Source: Burkholderiaceae bacterium
Lineage (GTDB): Bacteria; Pseudomonadota; Gammaproteobacteria; Burkholderiales; Burkholderiaceae
Length of the DNA: 18,084 nucleotides
Assembly (NCBI GenBank): GCA_022701965.1
Contig: JAKONL010000250.1
Coordinates: 1 to 18,084, forward strand
Reading direction: 5' to 3'
Below are positions 6,697 through 15,216 of this stretch, one piece after another. The position numbers and the translations under genes are program-made. Position 1 is the first letter of the stretch; each line of letters opens with the position of its first letter. A model generated the notes under the pieces. It did not search any database. It had not been told where the DNA came from and was given only the letters and a program-made list of their open reading frames with translations.

Positions 6697-7899
6697 TCAG
6701 TGCTGTTCCTCGGCCTCGAAACCCGCGCCGTGCAAGGCCGCGAGCACCGAAGCGAGGTGGGCGCGACCGCGCGTCTGGAGCACGAGTTCGATCTCCACGT
6801 TCTGCGCGGCCAGCATCGTGAAGGCCCGCTGGTGATGCACCTCGTCGATGTTCGCGCCGGCTTCGGCCACGGTCGCGGTGATGCGCGCGAGCATGCCCGG
6901 GACGTCCCGCGCGCTCACGCGCAGGCGCGCCAGACGGCCGGCGCGCACCATGCCGCGCTCGATGATCGCGGCCAGCAGCAGCGGATCGATATTGCCGCCC
7001 GACAGCACCAGCCCGACCCGCTTGCCGCGGAATCGCTCCGGATGCCGTATCAGCGCCGCCAGCCCGGCCGCGCCGGCGCCCTCGACCAGGGTCTTCTCGA
7101 TCTCCAGCAGCATCAGCACGCCCTGCTCGATGTCGCCCTCGTCGACCAGCACGAGGTCGTCGACGTGCTGCCTCACGATCTCGAGCGTGCGGACGCCGGG
7201 CGTGCCCACGGCGATGCCCTCGGCGATGGTGTTCAGGCCCTGGACGTGCTGCGTGCCGTGGGCGGCGTTCATCATGGCCGGAAAGCGGGTGGTCTGGACG
7301 CCGACGATCTCGATATCGGGCCGGCGCGACCGGGCGGCGACCGCCATGCCCGCGATCAGCCCGCCGCCGCCGACCGAGACGACGAGCATGTCGAGGTCGG
7401 GCACGGTGTCGAGCATCTCCAGCGCGATCGTGCCCTGGCCCGCGATGATCGCGTCGTCGTCGTAGGGATGCACGAAGGCCAGGTTCTCGCGCTCGGCAAG
7501 TTCCATCGCATGCGCCCGTGCCGCGTCGAGCGTGTCGCCGTGCAGCACCACCTCGGCGCCGAAGCCGCGCGTGCGCTCGATCTTCACGCCGGGCGTGAAG
7601 CGCGGCATCACGATCAGCGCGCGCAGGCCCAGGCGCTGCGCGTGGTAGGCCACGCCCTGCGCATGGTTGCCGGCCGACATCGCGATCACGCCGCGCGTCG
7701 GGTCGAGCTCGTACAGCTCGACGAGCTTGTTGCAGGCGCCGCGCTCCTTGAAGGACGAGGTGAACTGCAGGTTCTCGAACTTGAGAAAGACCTGCGCGCC
7801 CACGATGTCCGACAGCGTGCGCGACTCGACGAAGGGTGTGTCGAGCAGCTGGCCCTTGAGCCGCCCGGCGGCGCGTTCGATGTCCTGTATTTCGATCAT
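6697..7899 (-). CDS. Threonine ammonia-lyase (threonine/serine dehydratase) with C-terminal ACT domain, 400 aa
   Basis: This is a PLP enzyme of the threonine dehydratase family, which deaminates L-threonine to 2-oxobutanoate (isoleucine precursor) or serine to pyruvate. Visible motifs are the PLP-lysine segment SSFKERGACNKL (K51), SAGNHAQG (75-82), the PLP-phosphate glycine loop SVGGGGLIAG (175-184) and VLSGGNIDP near the end of the catalytic domain. A single ACT domain occupies about residues 325-395 (ARLRVSARDVPGMLARI, ANIDEVHHQR), usual for the ~400-residue form rather than the ~500-residue biosynthetic IlvA with two ACT-like units. Whether it is biosynthetic or catabolic is not decided by sequence, so no symbol is given. 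The start at 7899 (MIEIQD) is preferred; ATG 7908 and TTG 7965 are in frame. No Shine-Dalgarno sequence is seen, and an extended inverted repeat lies immediately upstream. The AAA+ gene is divergent. Confidence 0.92.
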   Translation of the reverse strand: MIEIQDIERAAGRLKGQLLDTPFVESRTLSDIVGAQVFLKFENLQFTSSFKERGACNKLVELYELDPTRGVIAMSAGNHAQGVAYHAQRLGLRALIVMPRFTPGVKIERTRGFGAEVVLHGDTLDAARAHAMELAERENLAFVHPYDDDAIIAGQGTIALEMLDTVPDLDMLVVSVGGGGLIAGMAVAARSRRPDIEIVGVQTTRFPAMMNAAHGTQHVQGLNTIAEGIAVGTPGVRTLEIVRQHVDDLVLVDEGDIEQGVLMLLEIEKTLVEGAGAAGLAALIRHPERFRGKRVGLVLSGGNIDPLLLAAIIERGMVRAGRLARLRVSARDVPGMLARITATVAEAGANIDEVHHQRAFTMLAAQNVEIELVLQTRGRAHLASVLAALHGAGFEAEEQH

Positions 7900-7913
7900 G
7901 GCGCGCATTGTGG

Positions 7914-7948
7914 CCGGACGGGAATGTCGCACGTCTTTCCCGGTCCGG
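7914..7948. promoter_or_regulatory. Long inverted repeat abutting the threonine ammonia-lyase start
   Basis: CCGGACGGGAA (7914-7924) pairs with TTCCCGGTCCGG (7937-7948) over 11 bases with a single bulged G, leaving a 12-base loop. It lies in the short divergent region between the leftward threonine ammonia-lyase (starts 7899/7908) and the rightward AAA+ gene (8027). As RNA on the leftward transcript it would form a stable hairpin ending only 5-14 bases before the start codon, overlapping the place of the ribosome site. As DNA it could be an operator. Function is inferred. Confidence 0.45.
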
Positions 7949-8026
7949 AGTCTTCCCCCCGCCAAAACTCTGCGTTATGGTCGGCCTGGTAGGTCGTGGT
8001 CCGATTCCCTAGCTGGAGGTTGTTCG

Positions 8027-10378
8027 ATGGTCAAGCGTTCCGAGGTCGAAATGGCAGTTTCTGCCGTGCCTGCCGCGACAGCGGCAAGGGGGCAGGTGCT
8101 GCCATCGCCCGGGCTCAAGGAAGCGCCGGTGCTCGAACTGATGTGTTCGCACTTCGTGCTGACGCTCGCCGCCAAGCAGGGACCGCGCTTCAACGTGCGG
8201 CGCGACCTCAACGGATTGCTGTCGCTGACCGGAAGACACCTGGTGTGGCCGTCGGCGGTGCTGCAGCGGTTGCGCGAGTTCCTCGGGCGCCGCTGCGCCG
8301 GCAACGAGGTGTGGAAGGGCGTCGAGCACCTGGACGGCCGCACGCTGCTGGAGCGCCACGGCGTCTGGCGCGGCCCGTACGAGGAAGGCACGCTGTTCTT
8401 CTATCTCGACGAGTACGCCAAGGACCAGCCCAAGGACCTGCTCGCCGTGCTCTCGGTCACGCGCGACTGGCTGACCCACGCGCTGCGCAAGCAGTCGACC
8501 CTGGTCGAGAAGAACATCGACTCGCTCGCCGGACTGCTGCTGCTCAACAAGGCCGAGCGCGCGCTGCTGCTCTACGGCACCTTGGCGCGCTACCAGCGCG
8601 ACCTGCGCTCGCTGCTGGTGGAGTTCAAGGTCAACAACGCCCCCGAGGCCTACGCCGCCATCGCCGAGGTCGCCGGCGTGAGCGCCAGCGACGTGGGCGA
8701 GGCGTTGCGGGCCGGCTCGCGGCTGGAGCGCATCGGGCTGATCGAGAACCTGATTTCCGAGCACAACATCACGGACCTGGCCGACCTGATGAAGGTCAGC
8801 GAGAAGCTGCCGCCGGTATTGATGCGCGAGTACCGCGACCAGGCCGAGCTGATGGCCGTGTTCACCCGGCCGTCGGCCAAAAGTGCGCTGTCGACCGACG
8901 ATTTCTCCTTCGCGGCCGAGGACACGCAGATGCTCGTCACGCTGCTGCGCGCGGCGGTCGCGCGCAAGGAGCCGGGCGTGAACGTGCTGCTGTACGGGCC
9001 GCCCGGAACGGGCAAGACCGAACTCGCCAAGGTGGTGGCGCAGGCCGCGGGGCTGGAGCTGTTCGAGGTCGAGTACGCGGACCGCGACGGCAATTCGCTC
9101 AGCGGCCGCGACCGCTACCGGTCGCTGCAGATCGCGCAGGTGTTCCTCAAGGGCAGTGCGCAGGCCGCGCTGCTGTTCGACGAGGTCGAGGACGTGTTCC
9201 CGCCGATCAGCACCGAGGCCGCGCACTTCATGTCGCGCGCCGACCAGATGCCCTCGCCGGCCAGCGGCAGCGTCAGCGGCAAGGCCTGGGTCAACCAGAT
9301 CCTCGAATCGAACGCCGTGCCCACGCTGTGGGTCACCAACCGCATCGAGCAGATCGACCCGGCGTTCCGGCGCCGCTTCGCCTACCACCTCGAGCTCAAG
9401 TCGCCGCCGCCCGGCGCGCGCGAGCAGCTGGTGAAGAAGACGCTCGAAGGCGTGAGCGTGTCGGAAGCCTTCACCGCCAGGCTGGCCGGCCGCAAGGGAC
9501 TGACGCCGGCGCAGATCCGCACGGCGGTGCGCTTCGCGACGCTGGCCAGGAGCGGCGACGGCGACGCGGCCGGCGTGGAGGCGCTGATCGAGCGTCAGCT
9601 GAAGAACGCCGACCAGGCGCTCGGCACCGTCGACCGCCAGGGCGGCGGACGCCGCAGTCCGACCACCTACGACCTCGGCATGCTCAACGTCGAGACCCGC
9701 TTCGAGATCCCGCGCATCGTCGAGGCGCTGCGCGCGCGCGGCCACGGCACGCTGTGCTTCTACGGCGCGCCGGGCACCGGCAAGACCGCGCTGGCCGAGC
9801 ACATCGCCCGGGCCATCGACCGGCCGCTGATCGTCAAGCAGGCCAGCGACCTGATGAGCAAGTACGTCGGCGAGACCGAGCAGAACATGGCCGCGATGTT
9901 CCGCGAGGCCGAGGCCGAGCGCGCGGTGCTGCTGCTCGACGAGGCCGACAGCTTCCTGCAGGACCGCCGCGGCGCGCAGCGCACCTACGAAGTGACCGAG
10001 GTCAACGAGATGCTGCAGGGCATGGAGCGCTTCGACGGCATCTTCGTCTGCACCACCAACCTGCTCGACCGGCTCGACCAGGCGGCGCTGCGGCGCTTCA
10101 CCTTCAAGATCAGGTTCATGCCGCTGACCGATGCGCAACGGGAGCGCATGTTCGTGACCGAGGCGCTGGCCGACGATGCCGCGCTGATGACCGAGGCGAT
10201 CCGTCAGCGTCTGCAGCGCCTGCCGCAGCTGTGCCCCGGCGACTTCGCGGCCGTGAAGCGGCAGACCGAGATTCTCGCGGCCGAGTTCTCGGCGGCGGAA
10301 TTCCTGGACCAGCTGGAGGCGGAGCACCGCATCAAGCCGGAGGTGCGCGAGGCGCGCGGCATGGGATTCGTGCAGTAG
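8027..10378 (+). CDS. Large protein with two AAA+ ATPase modules, 783 aa
   Basis: After an N-terminal helical region of about 290 residues without a recognised domain come two AAA+ modules. Module 1 has Walker A GPPGTGKT (324-331), Walker B LLFDEVED (D385, E386), a sensor-1 asparagine in WVTNRIEQIDPAF and an arginine-rich RRRF. Module 2 has GAPGTGKT (580-587), LLLDEADS (D638, E639), TTNLLDRLDQAALRRF and the same arginine end. Both sites keep catalytic residues, so both are predicted to bind and hydrolyse ATP. The layout recalls CDC48/SpoVK-type remodelling ATPases, but no protease, zinc or peptide-binding domain is seen, and the N-terminal part is not a known adaptor domain. Start 8027 has GGAGG seven bases upstream. 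The gene stands alone, divergent from threonine ammonia-lyase. Substrate and partner are unknown. Confidence 0.9.
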   Translation: MVKRSEVEMAVSAVPAATAARGQVLPSPGLKEAPVLELMCSHFVLTLAAKQGPRFNVRRDLNGLLSLTGRHLVWPSAVLQRLREFLGRRCAGNEVWKGVEHLDGRTLLERHGVWRGPYEEGTLFFYLDEYAKDQPKDLLAVLSVTRDWLTHALRKQSTLVEKNIDSLAGLLLLNKAERALLLYGTLARYQRDLRSLLVEFKVNNAPEAYAAIAEVAGVSASDVGEALRAGSRLERIGLIENLISEHNITDLADLMKVSEKLPPVLMREYRDQAELMAVFTRPSAKSALSTDDFSFAAEDTQMLVTLLRAAVARKEPGVNVLLYGPPGTGKTELAKVVAQAAGLELFEVEYADRDGNSLSGRDRYRSLQIAQVFLKGSAQAALLFDEVEDVFPPISTEAAHFMSRADQMPSPASGSVSGKAWVNQILESNAVPTLWVTNRIEQIDPAFRRRFAYHLELKSPPPGAREQLVKKTLEGVSVSEAFTARLAGRKGLTPAQIRTAVRFATLARSGDGDAAGVEALIERQLKNADQALGTVDRQGGGRRSPTTYDLGMLNVETRFEIPRIVEALRARGHGTLCFYGAPGTGKTALAEHIARAIDRPLIVKQASDLMSKYVGETEQNMAAMFREAEAERAVLLLDEADSFLQDRRGAQRTYEVTEVNEMLQGMERFDGIFVCTTNLLDRLDQAALRRFTFKIRFMPLTDAQRERMFVTEALADDAALMTEAIRQRLQRLPQLCPGDFAAVKRQTEILAAEFSAAEFLDQLEAEHRIKPEVREARGMGFVQ

Positions 10379-10448
10379 CTTCGTGCATCCGGGCCTGCCG
10401 CTGGTGCACGCACGCCCCGATGCGGCGCCTCAGGTCAACGCACGAAGC
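10378..10448. other. 9-base perfect inverted repeat enclosing a structured 53-base segment
   Basis: GCTTCGTGC (10378-10386, starting on the last base of the AAA+ stop codon) and GCACGAAGC (10440-10448) are exact inverted copies. Between them lie nested potential pairings: CCTG with CAGG and CCGC with GCGG. There is no T-run, so it is not a standard terminator. It may be a 3'-end structure of the AAA+ mRNA or a regulatory feature before the transporter operon. Function is not known. Confidence 0.35.
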
Positions 10449-10517
10449 GGCACCGATATTCAAATCCGGCCGATCTGCATACGTAGATAGGCCTGTCGCA
10501 CACGAAAGTCGGCCGAT
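10441..10517 (+). promoter_or_regulatory. Upstream region of transporter operon with two similar elements 60 bases apart
   Basis: CACGAAGCGGCACCGATATTC (10441) and CACGAAAGTCGGCCGATTCG (10501) share CACGAA, a CGG run and a CGAT, spaced exactly 60 bases. A second repeated word, GGCCGAT, occurs at 10468-10474 and 10511-10517. Between them ATCTGCATACGTAGAT (10473-10488) is an imperfect palindrome. The segment lies within 105 bases upstream of the ABC ATPase start, where the operon promoter and operator are expected. I cannot identify a confident -35/-10 pair or the regulator. Confidence 0.3.
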
Positions 10518-10542
10518 TCGGTCGCAATGGCATGGCAGTTGC

Positions 10543-11378
<836 letters not shown>

Positions 11379-11382
<4 letters not shown>

Positions 11383-12149
11383 GCGCCGCGCTCATGCAAC
11401 GCGGCGCCGGCCAGGCGCTGCGCGTCGCGCTGGTGCTGGTCGCGCTCGGCGCGGCGTGGGAGGCGGCCGTGGTGATGCTGTCGATCAAGCCGTATTACCT
11501 GCCGCGGCTCAGCCTCGTGCTGCAGGCCATGGCGGCGTCGCCGCAGGCCTACGTCGACGGCTTCCTGCGCACGGCGGCCGAGGCGCTGATCGGCTTCACG
11601 GCCGGCGGCCTGTTCGGCGTCGGCGTGGGCATCGTGTTCCATCGCGTGCCGGCCGTGCGCGACATGGTGTTCCCGATGTTCATCGTCTCGCAGACGATTC
11701 CGGTCATCGCCTTCGGCGCGCTGGTGGTGCTCTGGTTCGGCAACACGCTGATGGCCAAGGCGATCATCGCGTTCTACGTCACCTTCTTCCCGGTGACGGT
11801 CAACACGCTGCTGGGCCTGCGCTCGGTCGATCCGAAGCAGGAGGCGCTGATGCGCAGCTTCGGCGCCACGCGCGGCCAGCTGCTCGCGCGGCTGCAGTTC
11901 CCGACCGCGCTGCCGCAGATCTTCGTCGCGCTGCGGCTCGGCGCGTCGCTGAGCCTGGTCGGCGCGATCGTGGGCGAATGGTTCGGCGACACCACCGGCC
12001 TGGGCGTGCTGCTGCTGCAGGCGATGTTCAACGAGAACGCGGTCGGCCTGTGGGCGGCGCTCCTGATGTGCGCGCTGCTGGGCATGCTGTTCTACGGCGC
12101 GGTGGCGCTGGTCGAGCGGCGCCTGGTCTTCTGGAGTGCCGAGCAATGA
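11379..12149 (+). CDS. ABC transporter permease (first of two), 256 aa
   Basis: This inner-membrane permease of the binding-protein-dependent type has about six hydrophobic segments, the first at residues 15-33 (ALRVALVLVALGAAWEAAVV). The cytoplasmic EAA loop lies at about residues 155-180 (EALMRSFGATRGQLLARLQF, PTALPQI), which contacts the ATPase. FIVSQTIPVIAFGALVVLWF is characteristic of the SsuC/TauC/ThiX-like subgroup. It overlaps the ATPase stop by four bases and its own TGA overlaps the next ATG by four bases, so all three transporter genes are translationally coupled. Its sequence differs from the second permease, indicating a heterodimeric channel rather than the homodimer used by many relatives with a single permease gene. 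Confidence 0.95.
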
Positions 12150-12955
12150 GCGCGATCCACGCCACGGCCACGCCATCGCAGGTCCGTCCGCCCGCGCCGG
12201 TCGCTCGCAAGCCCCGCGTGCGGCTGGACGTGCAGCGCGGCATCCTCGGCGCGCTCGTCGTCGTCGCGGCCTGGGAAGGCATCGCGCGCGGGTTCGACCT
12301 GCCGGCCTATACGCTGCCGGCCATCAGCACCATCTTCGCGAGCATCTGGGCGCAGCGCGGCGTGCTGCTCGGCGCGGCGGGCACGACGATCGCCGAGGCG
12401 CTGATGGGCTACGTGCTCGGCGCCTTGATCGGCATCGGCGGCGCGGTGTTCGTGACGATGCTGCCGCGCGTGCGCCGCATCGTCGTGCCGGCGGCGACGG
12501 CCTTCAATTCGGTGCCGGTGATCGCCTGGTCGCCGCTGGTGCTGCTGTGGTTCGGCATGGGCATGAGCTCGAAGGTCGTGATGGTGGCGCTGGCGATCGC
12601 ATTCACGCTGTTTTTGAGCGCGCTGTCGGGGCTCGACCGCGTCGACCGCCGCTCGGTCGACCTGATGCGCAGCTTCGGCGCCGGGCGCGCGGCCATCCTC
12701 TGGCGGCTGCGGCTGCCGACGGCCCTGCCGCTGATGTTCGCCGGCCTGCGCGTGGCGACCGCGCGCAGCGTGCTGGTGGCGGTCATCACCGAGATGCTGG
12801 GCGCCAACAAGGGGCTCGGCCTGCTGATCTACCAGGCGGTGGTGCAGGTCGACTTCGTGCAGGTCTGGGGCGCGGTATTCGTCGCCTCGGCCGCGAGCCT
12901 CGTCTTCTTCGGCCTCGTCAGCTTCGCCGAGCGCCGGCTGGTCTTCTGGAAATGA
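12146..12955 (+). CDS. ABC transporter permease (second of two), 269 aa
   Basis: This is the second membrane subunit of the same importer. A proline- and arginine-rich cytoplasmic N-tail (about 34 residues) precedes the first helix (GILGALVVVAAWEGIARGF). The family segment FNSVPVIAWSPLVLLWFGMG and the EAA loop at about residues 172-197 (DLMRSFGAGRAAILWRLRLP, TALPLM) are clear. The ending SFAERRLVFWK parallels VALVERRLVFW of the first permease, consistent with an old duplication. A GGAG nine bases before the ATG may assist, besides coupling through the ATGA overlap. The LLM monooxygenase starts seven bases after the stop, so it is part of the same operon. Confidence 0.95.
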   Translation: MSAIHATATPSQVRPPAPVARKPRVRLDVQRGILGALVVVAAWEGIARGFDLPAYTLPAISTIFASIWAQRGVLLGAAGTTIAEALMGYVLGALIGIGGAVFVTMLPRVRRIVVPAATAFNSVPVIAWSPLVLLWFGMGMSSKVVMVALAIAFTLFLSALSGLDRVDRRSVDLMRSFGAGRAAILWRLRLPTALPLMFAGLRVATARSVLVAVITEMLGANKGLGLLIYQAVVQVDFVQVWGAVFVASAASLVFFGLVSFAERRLVFWK

Positions 12956-12962
12956 ACACGCC

Positions 12963-14267
12963 ATGAATCGACAGATGCACCTCGGCCTCTTCCTGCTGGG
13001 CACCGGCAGCCACGCGGCCGGCTGGCGCATGCCCGGCGCCGTTGACAGCTTCCAGGACTTCGCCGCCATCCAGCGCATCGGCCGCACCGCCGAGCGCGGG
13101 CTGTTCGACCTGATCTTCATGGGCGACAACTTGAACGCCGACCTCGGCGCGCACCCGTCGTACACGCTGCGGCTGGAGCCGCTGACCATGCTCGCGGCGC
13201 TCTCGACCTCCACCACGCACATCGGCCTCGGCGCCACCGTGTCGACCACCTACAGCGACCCGTTCAGCGTGGCGCGCATGTTCGCCTCGCTCGACCACCT
13301 CAGCGGCGGTCGCGCCGCATGGAACGCGGTCACGACGTCGAACGCGGCGGTCGCCGCGAACTTCGGCACCGTGCACCCGGACCACGCGCGGCGCTACGAG
13401 ATGGCGGGCGAGTTCCTCGACGTGGTCAAGGGCCTGTGGGACTGCTGGGACGACGACGCCATCGTCGCCGACAAGGCCGGCGGCCTCTACATCGATCCGG
13501 CGAAGGTGCGCGCGCTCGACCACGAGGGCGCGTTCTTCAAGGTCAAGGGGCCGGTCAACATCGGCCGCGCGCCGCAGGGCCATCCGGTGGTGCTGCAGGC
13601 CGGCGGCTCGGAGCCGGGCATGAACCTCGCGGCGCGCACCGCCGACGTGGTGTTCTCGGTGGTGCAGGACCTGGAAGAAGCCAAGGCCGCCTACGCGTCG
13701 CTGAAGAACCGGCTGCCGAATTTCGGCCGCCGCGCCGACCAGGTGACGGTGCTGCCGGGCGTGATGCCGGTGGTCGGCCGCACCGACCGGGAAGCCCGCG
13801 ACAAGCTCAACACGCTGCAGGGATTCATCGGCGGCGGCAACGCGCTGGGCATCCTCTCGGAGCGCTTCGGCGTCGACTTCTCGACCTACGACCTCGATGC
13901 GCCGGTACCCGAGCTGCCGCTGGCCGACACCTACCACAGCTTCACGCGCGTGCTGCTGGCCAAGGCGCGGCGCGAGCGGATGAGCCTGCGCGACCTCTAC
14001 AGTCTGACGGCCGCCGCGCGCGGCCACTGGGTGCTGTGCGGATCGCCGCAGACCATCGCCGACACGCTGCAGCAGTGGTTCGAGGAAGGCGCCGCGGACG
14101 GCTTCAACGTGATGCCGCCGTACTTCCACGAAGGCTTCGAGGATTTCGTCGACCTCGTCGTGCCGATCCTGCAGGAGCGCGGACTGTTCCGGCGCCGGTA
14201 CGCCGGCCGCACGCTGCGCGACCACTTCGGGCTGGAGCGGCCCGGGGTGACGCGCCGCTCGACCTAG
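12963..14267 (+). CDS. LLM-class flavin-dependent monooxygenase (NtaA/SnaA/DszA-like), 434 aa
   Basis: This is predicted to be a cytoplasmic TIM-barrel oxygenase that uses reduced FMN, supplied by a separate reductase not encoded here, to oxidise a small substrate. The N-terminus MNRQMHLGLFLLGTGSHAAG and the segment at residues 70-133 (LEPLTMLAALSTSTTHIGLG, ATVSTTYSDPFSVARMFASL, DHLSGGRAAWNAVTTSN) are hallmarks of the NtaA/SnaA/DszA/SoxA branch, whose members act on nitrilotriacetate, sulfur heterocycles, alkanesulfonates and similar compounds. QAGGSEPGMNLAARTADVVF is another family block. Length is typical (about 430-450). It begins seven bases after the second permease and is the last gene of the rightward operon. 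Its TAG stop shares a CTAG with the stop of the convergent bicupin gene. The substrate is presumably what the transporter brings in. Confidence 0.93.
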   Translation: MNRQMHLGLFLLGTGSHAAGWRMPGAVDSFQDFAAIQRIGRTAERGLFDLIFMGDNLNADLGAHPSYTLRLEPLTMLAALSTSTTHIGLGATVSTTYSDPFSVARMFASLDHLSGGRAAWNAVTTSNAAVAANFGTVHPDHARRYEMAGEFLDVVKGLWDCWDDDAIVADKAGGLYIDPAKVRALDHEGAFFKVKGPVNIGRAPQGHPVVLQAGGSEPGMNLAARTADVVFSVVQDLEEAKAAYASLKNRLPNFGRRADQVTVLPGVMPVVGRTDREARDKLNTLQGFIGGGNALGILSERFGVDFSTYDLDAPVPELPLADTYHSFTRVLLAKARRERMSLRDLYSLTAAARGHWVLCGSPQTIADTLQQWFEEGAADGFNVMPPYFHEGFEDFVDLVVPILQERGLFRRRYAGRTLRDHFGLERPGVTRRST

Positions 14268-15199
14268 CTCGCGAGGGTCTGGAAGCCCATCGTGCGGGCG
14301 CGGTAGTGGAGCCCGCCGTCCTGCACGATCAGGAACAGCGCGCGCCGGCCGCCCGCGTTGTGGTGCGAATGCGCGGCGCCGGGCGGCGTGACCATCGTCG
14401 TCCACGGCTGCCACGGCATCGCCTGCCCGTCGACCGACGAATGGCAGATGTCGCCGTCGACGGCCAGCGTGATCGCGGCGGAGTTGTGGCGGTGCGCGGC
14501 CTGGCTCTCGCCCGGGGCCAGCGTGTTGAGCGACAGCGTGAGGAACGGGTGCAGGTTGTGGCTCGCCTCCATCGCGTCGGTGGAAAAGATCAGCGCCCGG
14601 CCCGAGGTGCTCGGCTCGGGCACGGCCGCGCAGATGCGCTCCACCTGGCGCGCGATCTCGTCGGCGGGGTAATGCACCACCGCGCCGGTGCCGGGTGCCG
14701 GCTGCAGCGCGTCGAAGGCGAGTAGCGGCTCGTCGGTCACGAGCCAGAGGACGGCGCCGTCGCGGCCCGCGCGGTGCGTGATGTCCGCGCCGCCCGGAAA
14801 GAGCATCACGTCGCCGGCCGACCAACCGACGGTCTCGTCGCCGGCGGACGAACGGCATTCGCTGCGCCCCGCGCCCCGGATCACGTAGCAGATCGTCCCG
14901 CTGGCGACGAAGCACGACGCGAGCGCTTCGCCGGCCGCGATGCGGGCGTAGCGCGCCAGCATCAGCGGCGTGGTGGCGGGGCCGTCGCATTCGAGCGCGG
15001 CCGACTGGTCGCAGGCGATGAAGCCGGTGGGTCCGTCGTCGCGCAGGGCGGCCCCGGCCTCGTCGACGAAGCCGTGCGCCGGCACCGGCGCCAGCACGAT
15101 GTTGAAGGCGTTGGCCGAGTTGAAGAAGCGCGCCCGCGCCTGCGCCGCGGTCGCGGGCGCGGCGTGCCGCTGCACGCCCATCGTCGCCATGCGCGGCAT
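14264..15199 (-). CDS. Bicupin protein (gentisate-dioxygenase-like fold), 311 aa
   Basis: Two cupin barrels are visible. The N-terminal one (about residues 85-158) has the cupin glycine pattern (GTICYVIRGAGR, WSAGDVMLFPGG) but lacks the HxH metal ligands. The C-terminal one (about 222-295) keeps AHRHN (H236, H238), the VDG turn and TPPGAAHSHHN (H277, H279, H280), so it can bind one metal. The layout resembles gentisate/salicylate-type dioxygenases and other bicupins, in which only one barrel is catalytic. A ring-cleaving dioxygenase, an isomerase or a hydrolase are all possible. The start at 15199 (MPRMATMG) leaves 17 bases after the binding-protein stop, so it is the last gene of the leftward operon. 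Its stop overlaps the stop of the LLM gene by the CTAG. Confidence 0.8.
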   Translation of the reverse strand: MPRMATMGVQRHAAPATAAQARARFFNSANAFNIVLAPVPAHGFVDEAGAALRDDGPTGFIACDQSAALECDGPATTPLMLARYARIAAGEALASCFVASGTICYVIRGAGRSECRSSAGDETVGWSAGDVMLFPGGADITHRAGRDGAVLWLVTDEPLLAFDALQPAPGTGAVVHYPADEIARQVERICAAVPEPSTSGRALIFSTDAMEASHNLHPFLTLSLNTLAPGESQAAHRHNSAAITLAVDGDICHSSVDGQAMPWQPWTTMVTPPGAAHSHHNAGGRRALFLIVQDGGLHYRARTMGFQTLAS

Positions 15200-15216
15200 C
15201 GAGGTGGCCGGCTCGT

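Noticed and set aside
8009..10327. A 772-codon open frame on the opposite strand of the AAA+ gene
   Set aside because: It is the antisense of a clear AAA+ protein. In high-GC DNA with G/C third positions the complementary frame rarely contains stops. Its peptide is a low-complexity R/Q/L/E/H-rich string without motifs.
10459..10489. TTCAAA ... TAGATA as a sigma-70 promoter for the transporter operon
   Set aside because: The spacing is 19 bases and both hexamers match the consensus weakly. Such a pair is expected by chance.
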